Assembly: GCA_029255685.2 (NCBI GenBank)
Contig: CM055312.2
Location: 15,586,649-15,650,648, forward strand
Direction of reading: 5' to 3'
Origin: Silene conica
Taxonomy: Eukaryota; Streptophyta; Magnoliopsida; Caryophyllales; Caryophyllaceae
Length of the DNA stretch: 64,000 nt
Below are positions 10,839-24,682 of the stretch, one piece after another. Both the position numbers and the translations under genes were made by a program. Position 1 is the first letter of the stretch, and every line of letters starts with the position of its first letter. Below the pieces are notes generated by a model, which saw nothing but the letters and a program-made list of their open reading frames with translations, had not been told where the DNA came from and ran no database searches.

Positions 10839-13062
10839 TGTGATACTCCGTATTTTATCTTAACGTTTATGTATTATATTAACGTGTTGATATTTATTTG
10901 GGCGTTTATATTCGATAATTAATTTATCGAATAAGCGTTTATATTTTATAATTTATTAGTGATATATCGGGTGTGGGTGTTAATTAATATACCGTGTGTT
11001 AAGTATATGTTTGGGCCTCGTTTAATGTGACAACAACTCGATAAAAACTCAGCCCATTTCAGAAAACAAAACAAAATCACCTTTCACTGCCGCCTTAGTA
11101 AGGCGACCTTTAGACCTACTTTTAACCTAATCGACACTCCAAGACTCCCCTCACATACTGTCGCCACCTCCAAGGGATAGGAGAGAGTGCTACTCGGTGG
11201 CCTAGGGTTTGTTTAGGGTTTAGGGCTGGTCGTTTGCCCACAGAAACAGGTATACTCACCACTGCTTCCATTTTCACGGTTTGTTTCGTTGTAGTTCACT
11301 TGTTAACAATCGTATATGTATATGCTTATGCGTTCTGATAATTGGATGTCTTAAGAAAAGGATCGGTAGTGGTCTTGTATGAACCCTAGTAGTGGCGTCG
11401 CTGACCGCCTAGGACCGCCTTTGAACACCGTTTAGTCGCAAGTTTCAGAACAGTAGTATTTATTTCAGAACAGAGGAGTGGTGAGCGTGAGGGTTTGTGT
11501 TTTAAATCGAGTCACCTTGTGTTGATGGCTGACGTGGGTGTTAGGATATATCTTTAGGTGGTAGTTGGGGGTTAGGGATGGTGGTGCTCACGGTGGGTTG
11601 GGGTGTCTTATGACGGTTTAGGGGCGAGTGGCGTTTTGCGTGTTGGTACCGAGTCAAACAGGGAGAAACAGTGGGTCGCGTGTGTCGGGTTTGTAGCGGT
11701 GATTATGGGTTGCTGTAGTGGTGTCGATGGCGGTTACTGACTTCCTAAGAACCACCACGACTCAGGGGTGAGCCTGGTGGTGTCACTGGCGAAGGTGGGG
11801 GTTGCATTTGGTGTCGTGGGGGTGGTTGTAAGGGTGGTTGGTCACAGTGGTCTGCAGTTCGCGTTTTCGAGTTTGCGTGTTTGCTATTCGTGATTCCTGA
11901 GTTGCGGTTGTTCTATTTTATTAATACTATGATTTGGTAATGATTCATATTATTATTACTATAATTGTGATTGGTGATTACAAGTTTGATTATCATGATT
12001 AGTATGGATTGGTGATGACATTATTAATATGATTACTTATAGTATTGTTGTAATTGTTATGGTTTAGTAATACCTTATTATTATTATTACTATTATTATT
12101 AGTATTATTTTAGATACTATATTTAATAAGGTTGGTAATTTCAAATGTTGCGATTATTTATGGGACCTTACGAGTCGGAAGTTACTATTTTTAGGAAGTT
12201 GCTATTTCGGGAAAGTTCTATTTTGGAAACATTCCAATTTTAGAAAGTTACTATATTCGGTATTTTGTTACGATGTTAAGTATAGGGCTTAGTATGGGTT
12301 GTTAATCGTTGAATATTATATGTTTAGGTGACGGTTCCGCGAGGAACACTTTTAGCAGCTGCGCAAGTGACAATTTCATTCGACGGTTGAGGTAGGGGAA
12401 TATCTATGACTGTGATTGTGATCTGACATGAGGATACTCATTATTTGATTGGTATATTTAATTGTGATATATTGTGATTGATTGATTATTATTGATTATT
12501 GTGGAGAACGGAGCTGGTGAATTGGGTCTTGTGATACTGGGTCTTGTGATATTAGGACTTGTGATATGGCCATGGGAGGTGTGGTGTGATGGAAGGTGTG
12601 GTGTGATGGGAGGAGTGGTGTGATGGAGGTGAAGTGGATGACTGGTGATATGGAGACGGAGTTGTGTTCTGATCTGTTCCCATTTATGTCTCTTTGATGT
12701 TTTCCTACTCAACCTCGTGGTTGACCATGTGTATTCGTGTGACACCTACGATGATCCAGAATGGGGAGTAGATTCTACAGGTCAGTGACAGATGGATTAG
12801 GAGCTTAGGCATGGAGAGAGACATGGCTTGGACCTACTTAGAGTTAGATCACACTTAGATATCTTCAGTTGTACTTTTATTTTATCAACGTTTGGACCTC
12901 GTAGTTGTTGTCATATCAAAGTTTAAATTTTATCAAATTCATATAAAGTACTTTGGGTTGTGTTACTTTGTTATTCACTACCTTGGTCATTCCGAGATGG
13001 TAGCAGTCTTATTTATTTGAGAATGTCTGGCTAAAGGCTCTTAAATAAATGGGGGTGTTACA
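10839..13062 (-). mobile_element. Solo LTR, TGTAACACCCC type (probably chromovirus, Tekay/Del-like)
   Basis: A 2224-bp insertion bounded by TGTGATAC and GTGTTACA, flanked by perfect 5-bp target duplications ATAAT (10834-10838 and 13063-13067). Read on the minus strand it begins TGTAACACCCCCATTTATTT and ends in CA, the usual style of Tekay-type LTRs. There is no internal coding region, primer site or second LTR, so it is a solo LTR left by LTR-LTR recombination. It contains a short GTGTGGTGTGATGG-like minisatellite around 12555-12620 and ATT-rich simple repeats near 12070-12110. The LTR nature is well supported; the lineage is inferred only from the terminal sequence. Confidence 0.78.
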
Positions 13063-13067
13063 ATAAT

Positions 13068-14051
13068 ATAGCACCCAAGTTAAAGGACCCAGGTAGTTTT
13101 TCTATTCCTTGTACCATAGGTAATCATATTATAGGGAAAGCCCTTTGTGATCTAGGGGCTAGTGTCAGTGTCATGCCGTATTCTGTTTGTGAAAGACTTA
13201 ATTTAGGTAGACTTAAAGTCACCAATATTACCCTACTGATGGCTGATAGATCAACCCAAAGACCATTAGGGGTCTTAGAGGATGTCCTAGTCAGAGTGGG
13301 AAAGTTCTTTATTCCTGTTGATTTCGTTGTTTTAGACATTGCTGAGGATAGTCAAATACCTATTATTTTAGGAAGACCATTTTTACATACAGCTGGGACT
13401 GTAATAGATGTCAAACGCGGGATCATTACTTTAGAGGTTGGAGATGGCACTATCGAGTTTAGTCTTGCCCATAAGGCAATTACTCCTACTGATGATACTT
13501 GTTGCTCCATTGATATTATAGACAGGAATGTTATCCTTATTTGGAGGGAATCCTTGACCAAGGATCCCTTAGATGATCTAACAGTTTTGGATAAGTGTGC
13601 AGGTAATCCAACCGAGGATGTTGAAGAGCTGGAGGTGATAGAAGCAGAGATAGAGGAGTATGAGTTTACTGAAGAAGAGAATAAGAAGCTCATAAGCTTG
13701 AGCCAATGCAAATCTGGTAAACATGTGCTATTCCATTAGTACTGATTCTGTTCAGGCCGCTGAGGTAAAGGTACCAGAGCGTAAGCCACTTCCTCCTAAT
13801 CTTAAGTATGTTTTCTTAGATGATACTGAACAGTACCCTGCAATCGTTAGTTCTAAACTTGATCCTAACCAACTCTCTGCTTTAATGACTGTTCTCAAAA
13901 AGAATAGGAAAGCTTTAGGTTATTCTTTGGATGATATTAAGGGCATAAGCCCTGATGTTTGCATGCACAGAATAGAGTACTAGTTAGAGGAAGGGCATAA
14001 GCCTTATAGACAGGGACAGCGTAAGTTGAATCCTAAGATGTAGGAGGTGGT
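13068..14051 (+). pseudogene. Gag-pol of element 1, second segment (protease and start of RT region)
   Basis: Continues from the gag segment after the solo LTR. It encodes the aspartic protease core [15 protein letters not shown]-like region (near 13140-13190), [13 protein letters not shown], and the linker before RT with [20 protein letters not shown]. It ends at GTGGT (14047-14051), the target site of element 2. It is a fossil with several breaks. Confidence 0.83.
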
Positions 14052-15316
14052 TGACACCCGTCGTTGAGGGGTGCCAAAGATAAGATTTATAAAACCTCAG
14101 CTTAAACTTAGATAGGATAAGTCAAGGGTCGAACCACAAGGAGACAAGGTTAATTATGTTTGCGAATTTAAAGTCTATTATAGGTAACCAAAAAGGAGGG
14201 GTTGATTTGAGATTTAAACTAATAACTAAAAGGACAAAATAAACAAGAGAAATAAAACAAGGTAAAAGGAGATTAGGAACTTTGGTTCCCCATGGTTAAA
14301 ACAAGTCAATGAAAGGTAAAATAGCCAAATAACACAATTCTAAGGAACAAAGAATAAACCTTTAGGTCAATATTCTACCCAATCCTTACGGTCTTAGGGT
14401 TCCTAGAAAAGCACTAAACTTTCGTTCAAGGGCAATCCCAAAGTTGCTGTTAAACTAATCCTAATAATCTTTCAATCCTAAGGATTAGTTCACCAACAAC
14501 AATGGGGGATTGGTAATTCGATCATTAAACTTATCAAAATCAAATTTTTACCATGGTTCCCCTAATTCCTAATCACAAGAATTAGCCATGCATACTTTTA
14601 ATTATGAAACTAACAATAGTTAAGAACATTAAAGGAATTAACATGATTAAAGATGACAATAAAAGGGAAAAACATGAAACAACAAGATGAACAACAAGAT
14701 TAAATTAAAAGGAAAGATTAAATGTAGCAAACTTACAACTTAATTGGAATTCAAGAACAAAGATGAAAACTTGGAATTAAATCTCTTTCTAAAACTATGG
14801 AGTTCTTCTAACATGAAATTGCTTACTAATGAAAAACTTGTCTAACATAAAGTGCTTGACCTAATTGAAGAGTTTAGGTCTTCTTAAATAAGAATAATTA
14901 CAAGATTAGGAAAGTAGAAACACGAAACAAAAGTCCCGGGTCGGCTTCTGGTCGGTCGACCTCTTTTGCGGGTCGGTCGACCGCTTCTGGCGCTGCTGGG
15001 CTTTTACGCGAATTGGGCTTCGGTCGGTCGACCTCTCTGATGGGTCGGTTGACCGCTTCTTGTTCGTTCCAGCTTTAATCTGGCCCAATAACAACACTCG
15101 GACGTGCAATCCGGATCCTTGCTCCGCATTAGTACTCAAAACAGCTTCCGAAAGGCAAATAAGGTTCAGTTTTGCTCACTTCCGCGTATTCCTACATATA
15201 AAACATAGAAATGCCAAAGTAAACCGTTTCGGGAGAAATAGCAACTAAAAGTCACGAAAATGTAAGAAAATACGTGCCAAAAGAATAAATAAAATGCATA
15301 AAATAGGCACGTATCA
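14052..15316 (-). repeat. 3' LTR of element 2
   Basis: 1265 bp. Reads TGACACCCGTCGTTGAGG...GGCACGTATCA on the plus strand. Dimeric motifs start at 14950/14971 and 15022/15043: a 21-bp step within each pair and 72 bp between pairs. Confidence 0.92.
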
Positions 15317-15353
15317 AACTCCCCAAACCAAACCTTGCTTGTCCTCAAGCAAG
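15317..15353 (-). other. Polypurine tract and adjacent GAGGAC hairpin of element 2
   Basis: On the minus strand, GGTTTGGTTTGGGGAGTT (15317-15334) directly abuts the 3' LTR. It overlaps by one base the hairpin CTTGCTTGAGGACAAGCAAG (15334-15353), which has a perfect 7-bp stem and a 6-base loop. Confidence 0.8.
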
Positions 15354-17031
15354 CACTAAGACTCAAAAGAAAAGAAAAACTTCTAATGGAACGGATTTCA
15401 CACTTTTTACAACCAAACACAACACTATGCCTAACCAATTTAATGCAAACTTCAAATATAATCAAGCATAATGTCAAGAACAAAACGAATTGGACATGTT
15501 GGAATAGCATGCTAAAATTTCAACCTTGCAAGACTCATTCTAATTGGACTCTTGCGGTACGCTCGAGACACTCATGAAAGCAAAAGGTCAAATGTATATG
15601 TGAAAGATAAGAAGATAAATAAAAGTAAAGACTCTCACCTATCTGCGACCCGTAAGAACATGCCTGCAATCTAACATGAATAGAATCTCTACAACCGTAC
15701 ATATGCATTCCCACACTAGATAACCATGACACATGCCGAGGCAATTTTGGAATTGTGAGGCTAAAGGTAAGAAGGGGTTAAAATAAATTATGGGAAGAGG
15801 GGTTAAACCGAGCTAACAACCGTCTATCCATACTATAAGATCACTTCTTATTACTTTTCCATACATGCCAATGCTCAAAGTTTTGGAGCAAAAATCACAA
15901 TTTCTCCAATTTTCTCCCTTTTTTTTTCTTTTTTTCTTTCTTCCTCTCTCTTTTTTTTCTTCAGAAATAACCTGTTCAATGGTCCTGGTCGACCGACCAG
16001 CCTTGAAAACAGGCTGACTCGTTTTTTCTTCATTTTTTTTTCATTTCTTTTTCTCTCTGTTTTTTTTCTTTTTTTTTTCTCCTTTCTACCATTCTCCCAA
16101 ACTCAAAATTTAACAATGAAGCACAAACCAAAGGATGGTCAAAACAGTCCCATCACTATATTACTAGCTCGGCTAGGGTAGGCAATTTTTTTGGATGTAG
16201 CAAATGGGTTAAAAGATTCAATTTGGCTATGTGAGGATTATGGGTGAAATGAGAAAGGGGGACCTCTACCACATGTGTCAACAAACCACAAATCCGAATG
16301 CATACAGGTATTAAGTAGACAAAATTCATGTTTATGCACATTGATGTGACATGCCTCAAGAGGAGAAACTACTCACAAACCTACATGAAATCGGTCATGG
16401 ATGTCACCGATTTATTAAGCTCTAATCCTTAGAATATGTAGTAGCTTGCCAAGAAGAGAGTCAAGTCTAATAATTTAGCATGAAATCAACAAAAACTCGT
16501 AGATAATGCAAAAGACTAGCTTGAAAATTTTTGAAAAATGCAAAGCAAGGCAATATGTGATATGTGAGGTATAAATTGTATTCGTCCGTTCCGACTCGAC
16601 CTAAAAACTTAAGACAGAGAAGAACGCGCGACAGGGAAGAACACGCGACAAGAGAGGATGAAAACAAGAAAAACGCCTAAAGGAATGAAAAACAAAAGAC
16701 ACAAAGACAATTGCATACTCACAAAGAAGTATGCAAACACCCTCCCCAAACCAAAACGCACAATGCCCCCATTGTGCTCATCAGCATACAACCACAGCAA
16801 AGGGATGGGGGTAGGCAGAAAAGAAGCAAACAAAGAAAGGAAAAGGAAAAAGACTAGAAATTACAAAAAGAGTCTATGGAGGAAGGAGAGGAAAACTGGA
16901 AATCTAGAGGGAAAAACTGGAAATCTAAGGGAAAAACTGGAAATCTAAAGGGAAAATAAAAGAAAAACTACTTACAAGATGGAGGGACCTCCCCAAACCG
17001 AACCCCAAAGAGGGTAAAGTTAAGCACGTCC
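15354..17031 (-). other. 3' non-coding region of element 2
   Basis: Long non-coding stretch between the post-pol ORF and the polypurine tract. It contains pyrimidine-rich low-complexity tracts around 15905-16085 flanking one GGTCGACCGACC motif. The hairpin GCACAATG-4-CATTGTGC lies near 16766-16785, next to a second polypurine-like tract. A third polypurine-like tract lies near 16987-17003. I see no gene in it. Confidence 0.7.
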
Positions 17032-18462
17032 CTATCCCTCTGAGTCGAAATCCGGCTCAGAGTCCTCTCCTCCTTCCTCCTCCTCGTCCTCCTCTTCAGA
17101 ACCTATGCCTCTTCCTGAGGCAGAGCCTGAAGCTTCACCGTGGACACGACCGCCTGCGAGAGGTGTGTACCAGGTGGGGTGAGTCCATGGGCCGGTTGGC
17201 AGCCTACCCTGAGTGGCATACTCCTTGTAAACCGGATATTGGCAAAGACTATCGTTCAACTGTTTTTGGTTGAACTGTCTGCAAAGGCCTGCAATCATTT
17301 GTGGCAGAGATCTGTCATCAACATAAGGAGGAACATAAACATTAGGAGCAGCAGTAAAATCAGATGGGTACCCCGTCCCAGATGTGGTATGGTGGCCACC
17401 GGGAGCAGGGACCCTATGGCCTCTAAAGGCGCCTCCCCTAAGTGGGAGGAGGTAAGACGGGAGTAGTGGTCGGGGCTCCCCTACAACAGTAAAAAGGGGT
17501 AGCATAGGGGGAGCCATGGTGATGGGGATGCGATCACTGAGGTAGGTGTCTACCTTCCAATAATCTCTCCTGTCCACCCAATGCACGGACCTGACATAAG
17601 CCATGTCCATGAACCGGGAGGGAGTGTCAATTGCATCCTCATAGCGAGGGAACTGGGGGACAAGGGAGCGGGCTAATCGAGTGACTAGCCCGCCACAGAC
17701 AATGGTAGTCAAGGAAGTTCCCTCGCCCACCGGCATGAAGTGAGAGGCGACCAAATAAGCAGTGTTATAAAACTGCTGACCCGTACGTCTGATGTTAAGA
17801 TAACCAGACAAAATGGAGAGCTCAATGTTGTTAACATTTTGAGACTCTTTGCGGCCGAAAACAGTGTTGGCCAACAGACGCAAATAATAACGGGGGGCGG
17901 GTAGGTGAACGGTACTGTTTTTCTTCTTCCCATCGCTGGAATCAGAAAGACAGGACCACAAATCAGTATACGACCCCGTGGGGTCATCAGTAAGACCCGT
18001 AGAAGATAAGCCTAAAAACTGAGCAAATTGGTTTAAAGTTAAAGAAAAAGTTTCATTGAACAAACGAAAAGAAATGCAAACATTATCCTAGCCGGGGTGA
18101 TATGCTCTAATATCAAAAGTAAAGGAAGAAAAGAACTCAAGAGTAAGCAAGGAATAGGTGAACTCATCCATAGTGACGAGTCCTAAAAAACCCGTCCCAT
18201 CTAGCAAGGACACCACCTCATCATGACATCCCAAGGCTTGCAAGGTTGGGACACATAGGAACCGGGTCGCCACTACCAAGCAATAAGTGGTGAGATGGAG
18301 GAATCGGGCTTTCTGAGCCGGAGTGCTGAAAGTGATTTGCGGATAGTTGGGTAGACTATCCGTGTCTTGCAGCGTCAAACCTCTCGACCTAGGAACACGG
18401 CCTCTCGAGGTGCTTGCACCCGAAGTGCGGGAGCGCTTTCCACCTTGATCACGGCTAGACAT
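17032..18462 (-). pseudogene. Post-pol ORF of element 2 (env position)
   Basis: Starts MSSRDQGGKRSRTSGASTSRG. It shares the conserved blocks of the family: RFL..PTLQALG, MDEFTYSLLTLEFFSSF, LFNETFSLTLNQFAQFLGLS, HLPAPRYYLRLLANTVFG and SLTTIVCGGLVTRLARSL. It ends in a Glu/Asp-rich acidic tail. I see no convincing signal peptide or membrane span. About one break. Confidence 0.78.
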
Positions 18463-19359
18463 TGTAAATCTGAAAAGTTCAATATAAGAATATAAGTCTT
18501 GTGTGAATATGAAAACATTTCTTTAACAAATTTAGGAACGAAAATTGCAAAAACAGAAACTCCTGTAACAGACATGGGTCGACCGTGAACAGTGTCAGAG
18601 TCGGAATTCCGGGGCTGAAATCGTGCGGAAAATGGCATAAAAATTGAAAGGAAGAATTAAACTAACCCTAACAGCACGAAATCACACACAAATTACAGAT
18701 CTAGGCATATAAAATCAAAAGGAAGAAGAAAACTAAGAGAAAAACACATAAACAAGCATGGAAAAGAAATTTAAGAGCAAAATTGAACTCAAAAAGACAA
18801 ACTAATACTACCTAGAACAGAATTAAGATGATATAAAACGAAAAAGAAAGAAAGAAAACTAAGAAAAACATACCTTGAAGGAGGAAATTGAAAGAAAGCA
18901 AGTAAATTGGTGAAGGATGAAGAAGGTGGGTGTTTTTTTAGGGTTTTAAGAGAGAAAAAGGGATGCAGGAGGTGTGAGCAAATGAAGGCAAATATTGTGT
19001 TTTCAAAACACAAAACACCCGTGACTTTGACTCTAAAAAAAAAACCGGAAAAAACACGCGCGGTCGGTCGACCGCAATACTCGGTCGGCCGACCTCCGTC
19101 CTTTTTACCTGTTCTGCAAATTTTTACTTAACCTGTCAGAAAATATTTAAAGCTGCCAGTTGGTCGGTCGACCTAGTAGTTGGGTCGGTCGACCGCTTGT
19201 ACTGACGAATTCTTTTTATTTTTCTGCAGAAATTTCAAATTTCATCAAGGATAAAACGGAAAATAAAAAAACGTAAACTTAAGCTAGAGCATGGGTTGCC
19301 TCCCGTGTAGCGCTGGTTTAAGAGGTCCCGCACGACCTTTTTACCTATCGAGGAGCATC
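18463..19359 (-). other. Pol-env spacer of element 2
   Basis: Non-coding. It has dimeric motifs near 19062-19096 and 19163-19196, a telobox-like AAACCCTAA (minus strand) near 18937-18946, and the conserved GGTTGCCTCCC block at 19287-19350 just after pol. It is shorter in motif pairs than the same spacer of elements 1 and 3. Confidence 0.7.
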
Positions 19360-22300
19360 CTAAAAGGGGTCAAAGTAAGAAACTTCGACCTTTCCGACAA
19401 ATTCGTTCTCTCCTCTGAAGTGCTTCACATATTGGCCATTGACTTTGAACCTCTCACCAGATGCGGTTTCTAATTCGATTGACCCGAATTTTGAGACAGC
19501 TGTGATGGTGAAGGGTCCGCTCCACCAGGATTTCAGCTTACCAGGAAAAAGACGAATACGAGCATTAAAAAGCAACACCCTATCACCTACCTGAAAATCA
19601 CGCCTAATGATTCTCTTGTCATGCCAGCGCTTTGTTTTCTCCTTGTAAATCCTGGCATTGTCATAGGCTAACAACCTGAATTCTTCTAACTCATTGAGCT
19701 GCAACAAACGTTTCTCACGGGAAAGATTAGGGTCTAAATTAAGATCACATATAGCCCACCAAGACTTACGTTCTAACTCTACTGGTAAATGACAAGTCTT
19801 ACCATAAATCAATCGGAATGGTGACATTCCTATTGGGGTTTTGAACGCGGTTCTATAGGCCCATAAAACATCATCAAGTTTTAGGCTCCAATCTTTCCTA
19901 GACTCAGGAACTACTTTGGCTAGGGTCTCCTTGAGTTCTTTATTAGAGATCTCAACTTGACCACTAGTCTGAGGGTGATAAGCTAAACCCCTACGGTGTT
20001 GGACACCGAATTTATTTAACAAGTCACCTAAGCGTTTCTCCTTAAAATGCATACCTCCATCACTTATGACAACCCTAGGGACACCAAAACGAGGAAATAT
20101 GATGTTTTTAAACATCTTAATAACAGCCTTTGCATCACAATGGGGAGTAGCAATAACTTCTACCCACTTAGACACATAATCAACAGCCACAAGAATATAC
20201 CTGTTACCTTGACTACTAGGAAAAGGTCCTTGATAATCAATGCCCCAGACATCAAAAATCTCTACCTCTAAAATACCAACCTGCGGCATCTCATGTCTTT
20301 TTGAGACATTCCCAGTTCTTTGACAAGCATCACAGTTTCCTACAAAATTCCTACAGTCAGCATGCAAAGTAGGCCAATAAAAACCAGACTGTAATACCTT
20401 GGCCACGGTCCTAGATGGACCGTGGTGACCACCATATGCAGAAGAGTGACATGCTTCCAGAATGTCCTTCACCTCCCATTGGGGGACGCATCTCCGGATA
20501 AGTCCATCTCCGCATTCTTTAAAAACATAAGGATCATCCCAAAAATACTGTTTTGCATCGAACATAAATATCTTCTTTTGTTGCCAAGACAACTCAGGAG
20601 GGATTTTACCTGTAACAGCAAAATTAGCATAATCAGCATACCAAGGAGGGGGATAAGAACCTGAACTATTAATGATAAATAAGCTCTCATCAGGAAATGA
20701 ATCATCAATAGGTAAAGAATCTTCCCCATCAGTCAACTGTAGGCGAGATAGGTGGTCAACTACCACGTTTTCCGCGCCTTTCTTGTCCCTAATCTCAATG
20801 TCGAACTCCTGAAGAAGGAGTATCCACCTCAAAAGCCTTGGCTTTGAATCCTTCTTCTGAAAAAGACCTTTCAAAGCTGCATGGTCAGTGTAAACAATTC
20901 CCTTATTACCTACCAAATAGGACCGGAATTTTTCTAAGGCAAATATGACAGCTAGCATCTCCTTCTCAGTAGTGAAATAGTTGACTTGAGTCTCATCTAG
21001 GGTGCGGCTCGCATAGTATATAGCATTAAGAGCCTTGTTCTTCCTTTGACCTAGCACAACACCTACATCGTAGTCACTAGCATCGCACATGATCTCAAAT
21101 GGGAGATCCCAATCTGGTGGCTGAATGATTGGTGCTGAGATCAAAGCTTCCTTCAACCTGTTAAAAGCTGAAAGGCACTCATCAGTGAAATCAAAGATGG
21201 CATCTTTAAGAAGCAATTGGGTAAGTGGTTTAGCAATTTTAGAAAAGTCCTTAATGAAACTCCTGTAAAAACCTGCGTGTCCTAAGAAACTCCTCACCCC
21301 CTTGACATTAACAGGAGGGGGTAATTGCTCAATCACCTGCACCTTTGCTTTATCTACATGTATACCTTTATCAGAAATTAGATGCCCTAACACTACCCCT
21401 TCAGTAACCATAAAATGACACTTTTCCCAGTTTAAGACAAGGTTTACATCAATACATCGCTGCAAGACTTTATCAAGATTAGCTAAGCATTGATCAAAAG
21501 CATTACCATAGCAGAGAAGTCATCCATAAATACCTCCATAATGTTTTCTATAAAGTCGGAAAAGATACCCATCATACACCTTTGAAAGCAAGGTAGCAAG
21601 AGCATTGCATAACCCAAAAGGCATCCTGCGATAAGCAAAAACACCCTGTGGACATGTAAAAATAGTCTTACTCTGATCATCAGGATGGATGTGAATCTGG
21701 AAAAAACCTGAATAACCATCTAGAAAACAGAAGAATTTATTAGAAGCCAGTCTTTGAGTCATTCGGTCAACAAAAGGAAGGGGGAAATGGTCTTTCTTGG
21801 TGGCGGCATTTAATTGTCTATAATCAATGCACATCCGCCACCCAGTTACAACTCTAGTTGGTATTAACTCATTTTTATCATTCTTAACCACTGTGGTTCC
21901 TCCTTTCTTAGGAACCACCTGAACTGGGCTAACCCACTTAGAGTTGCCAACTGAATAGATAATACCTGCATCAAGAAGTTTCATTACCTCAGCCATAACC
22001 ACATCCTGCATCTTAGGATTCAACTTACGCTGTCCCTGTCTATAAGGCTTATGCCCTTCCTCTAACTCTATTCTATGCATGCAAACATCAGGGCTTATGC
22101 CCTTAATATCATCCAAAGAATAACCTAGAGCTTTCCTATTCTTTTTGAGAACAGTCATTAAGGCAGAAAGTTGGTCAGGACTAAGTTTAGAACTAACAAT
22201 TGCAGTGTACTGTTCAGTATCATCTAAGAAAACATACTTAAGATTAAGAGGAAGTGGCTTACGCTCTGGTACCTTTACCTCAACAGCCTGAACAGAATCA

Positions 22301-24510
22301 GTACTAATGGAATAACACATGTTTACCAGATTTGCATTAGCTAGGCTTATGAGCTTCTCATTCTCTTCTTCGGTGAACTCATACTCCTCTTCCTCTTCTT
22401 TTATCTCATCCAGCTCTTCAGCATCTTCAGCTGGATTACCTGCACACTTATCCAAAATTTTTAGATCATCTAAGGGATCCTTGGTCAAGGATTCCCTCCA
22501 ATTAAGGATAACATTCCTGTCTATAATATCAATGGAGCAACAAGTATCATCAGTAGGAATAGTTGCCTTATGGGCAAGACTAAACTCGATAGTATCATCT
22601 CCAACCTCTAAAGTAATGATCCCGCGTTTGACATCTATTACAGTCCCAGCTGTATGTAAAAATGGTCTTCCTAAAATAATAGGTATTTGACTATCCTCAG
22701 CAATGTCTAAAACAACGAAATCAACAGGAATAAAGAACTTTCCCACTCTGACTAGGACATCCTCTAAGACCCCTAATGGTCTTTGGGTTGATCTATCAGC
22801 CATCAGTAGGGTAATATTGGTGACTTTAAGTCTACCTAAATTAAGTCTTTCACAAACAGAATACGGCATGACACTGACACTAGCCCCTAGATCACAAAGG
22901 GCTTTCCCTATAACATGATTACCTATGGTACAAGGGATAGAAAAGCTACCTGGGTCCTTTAACTTGGGTGCTATATTATTTTGTGAAAGAACATAACATT
23001 CTTCCACAAAAGAAACAGCACCGTCGTCCTGAAAATTTCTCTTACGACTCAAAATATCTTTCATGAATTTAGCATAAGAAGGTACCTGGGTAATTAAATC
23101 AGTGAAATGGATGGTTACCTCAAGATTCTTCACCATCTCCAAAAACTTACCAAATTTCCGATCCTCTTTTGAATTTTTCAGTCTTTCGGGATAAGGAACG
23201 GTGACATTAGCCATAGGATCAGCAGCCTTTGGCTTTTTCAGTTGTAAAATTTCGGTAAGGCCTTGAATGAAGGAGGAATCCAGCGATTCCGGAGTCAAAA
23301 CAACACTCTGCTCAGGAACGTCGGTCGGTCGACCTACAGCAGCGGTCGGCCGACCAGACTCTGCTACGTCTGAAATTTTCTTTTCTCCAGAATTTGATCT
23401 CACGTCAGGAACCGAGGTCGATCGACCTACAGTAGGGGTCGGTCGACCTCCTGTCCTGTTGACGGGATCAGATTCTTTGTTTTGAACTTCGGCAGAATCG
23501 TCTTTTTGGGTTGATCCTTCACAAACACGGCCACTCCTAAGATTGATGGCGTTCAACGTCTCCATGGGTCCCTCACAACTAGCTGGAGAGCTAGTTATTC
23601 GGTTGGCTATGTTTATCAAGTGTTCTTCAAAAGCCTTTGAGGAGGCCATTTGATCCTTTCCCATCTCTATAACCCGTTTTGTTAAAACATCAACAAGAGC
23701 TCTCAAGTTCTCAATCTCACCCGTGCTGTCAACCGTAGTAACTAGGTTCGCACTTTCAAGCTTCAGCTGGGTTGCCTCAAGCTTTTCAAAACGGGCTTCA
23801 ACTGTTGTCTCAAGAGCCATAACTCTATTCATCTCCACATTCAGCCTCCGCGAATTCCCACGTGAACTCTTAAAAGCAGCCCTATGCACCGCCATGTCTT
23901 CAATAGTTTCCCAACCCTTCATATGGTTGGTGTTATTCTGAAATCTCCCGTTGGCGGCCGCATCATGAATCATCTTATAATCATCGTAAAGTGCGTTGTA
24001 AAATTGGTTACACAGGTACCATTGTTCAAAGTTATGGTGAGGGATAGAACGGACCAATTTCTTGAACCGATCCCATGCTTCACAAAATCCTTCATCAGGT
24101 CCTTGTTGAAAGTTACGGATTTGGCTTCTCAAGTCTTCGGCTTTTGCAAGAGGAAAGTATTTCTTGTAAAAAGCCAATGCTAAGGAAGTCCAATCCGTAA
24201 CCTTCTCAGCTGCCCTATCAAGGTAGCGGTACCAATCTCGTGTGGCATCTTTTAATGAGAACAGGAACATCATTGCCAGCACCTCATCTCTAGTCACCCC
24301 GTCAGGTATGGGTATGGCACAACAATAATCCGTGAAGGTTGTAACATGCTTCATTGGATCTTCGTCGGGTAGACCAGAAAACTGACTCCGTTCCACCATA
24401 AAGATATTATTTGGGTGGAGCACAAAGGAGCCAGTGGTGGGGGTAGGCAAGGCGAATCCCTTCGGTAAATCTCGAGCCTTTGGCTGTAGGTGGTCATAAA
24501 TAGAATCCAT
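19360..24510 (-). pseudogene. Gag-pol of element 2
   Basis: Long minus-strand gag-pol starting MDSIYDHLQPKARDLPKG at 24510. In order: gag with SLKDATRDWYRYLD and FQQGPDEGFCEAW; a tail with GRPT-type repeats; protease ([15 protein letters not shown]); RT ([44 protein letters not shown]); RNase H ([25 protein letters not shown]); integrase zinc finger ([11 protein letters not shown]...CDACQRTGN) and catalytic core ([32 protein letters not shown]). The typical Athila order supports the family call. About one break. Confidence 0.88.
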
Positions 24511-24659
24511 ATCTAAACAAGAGAGTACTCAAGTCTTCCTCTCAAAAACCTGTCTTCTAAAACAAAACTAGAAGAAAAGGTAAGTAACGGTCTTAAGGAA
24601 CCTAAGTTCCTTAAGACAAGAAAAATAAACTAAAAATTAACAAACAAAATTATACCGCC
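24511..24659 (-). other. Untranslated leader of element 2
   Basis: AT-rich leader between primer site and gag start, with the AAGGAACCTAAGTTCCTT inverted pair near 24597-24614. Confidence 0.55.
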
Positions 24660-24677
24660 TCCCCGGCAACGGCGCCA
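24660..24677 (-). other. Primer-binding site of element 2
   Basis: TGGCGCCGTTGCCGGGGA on the minus strand, tRNA-Asp type, just inside the 5' LTR. Confidence 0.88.
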
Positions 24678-24682
24678 AAATT

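Noticed and set aside
12458-12745. His/Thr-rich frame inside the solo LTR
   Set aside because: It comes from a GTGTGGTGTGATGG-type minisatellite on the other strand; no family resemblance.
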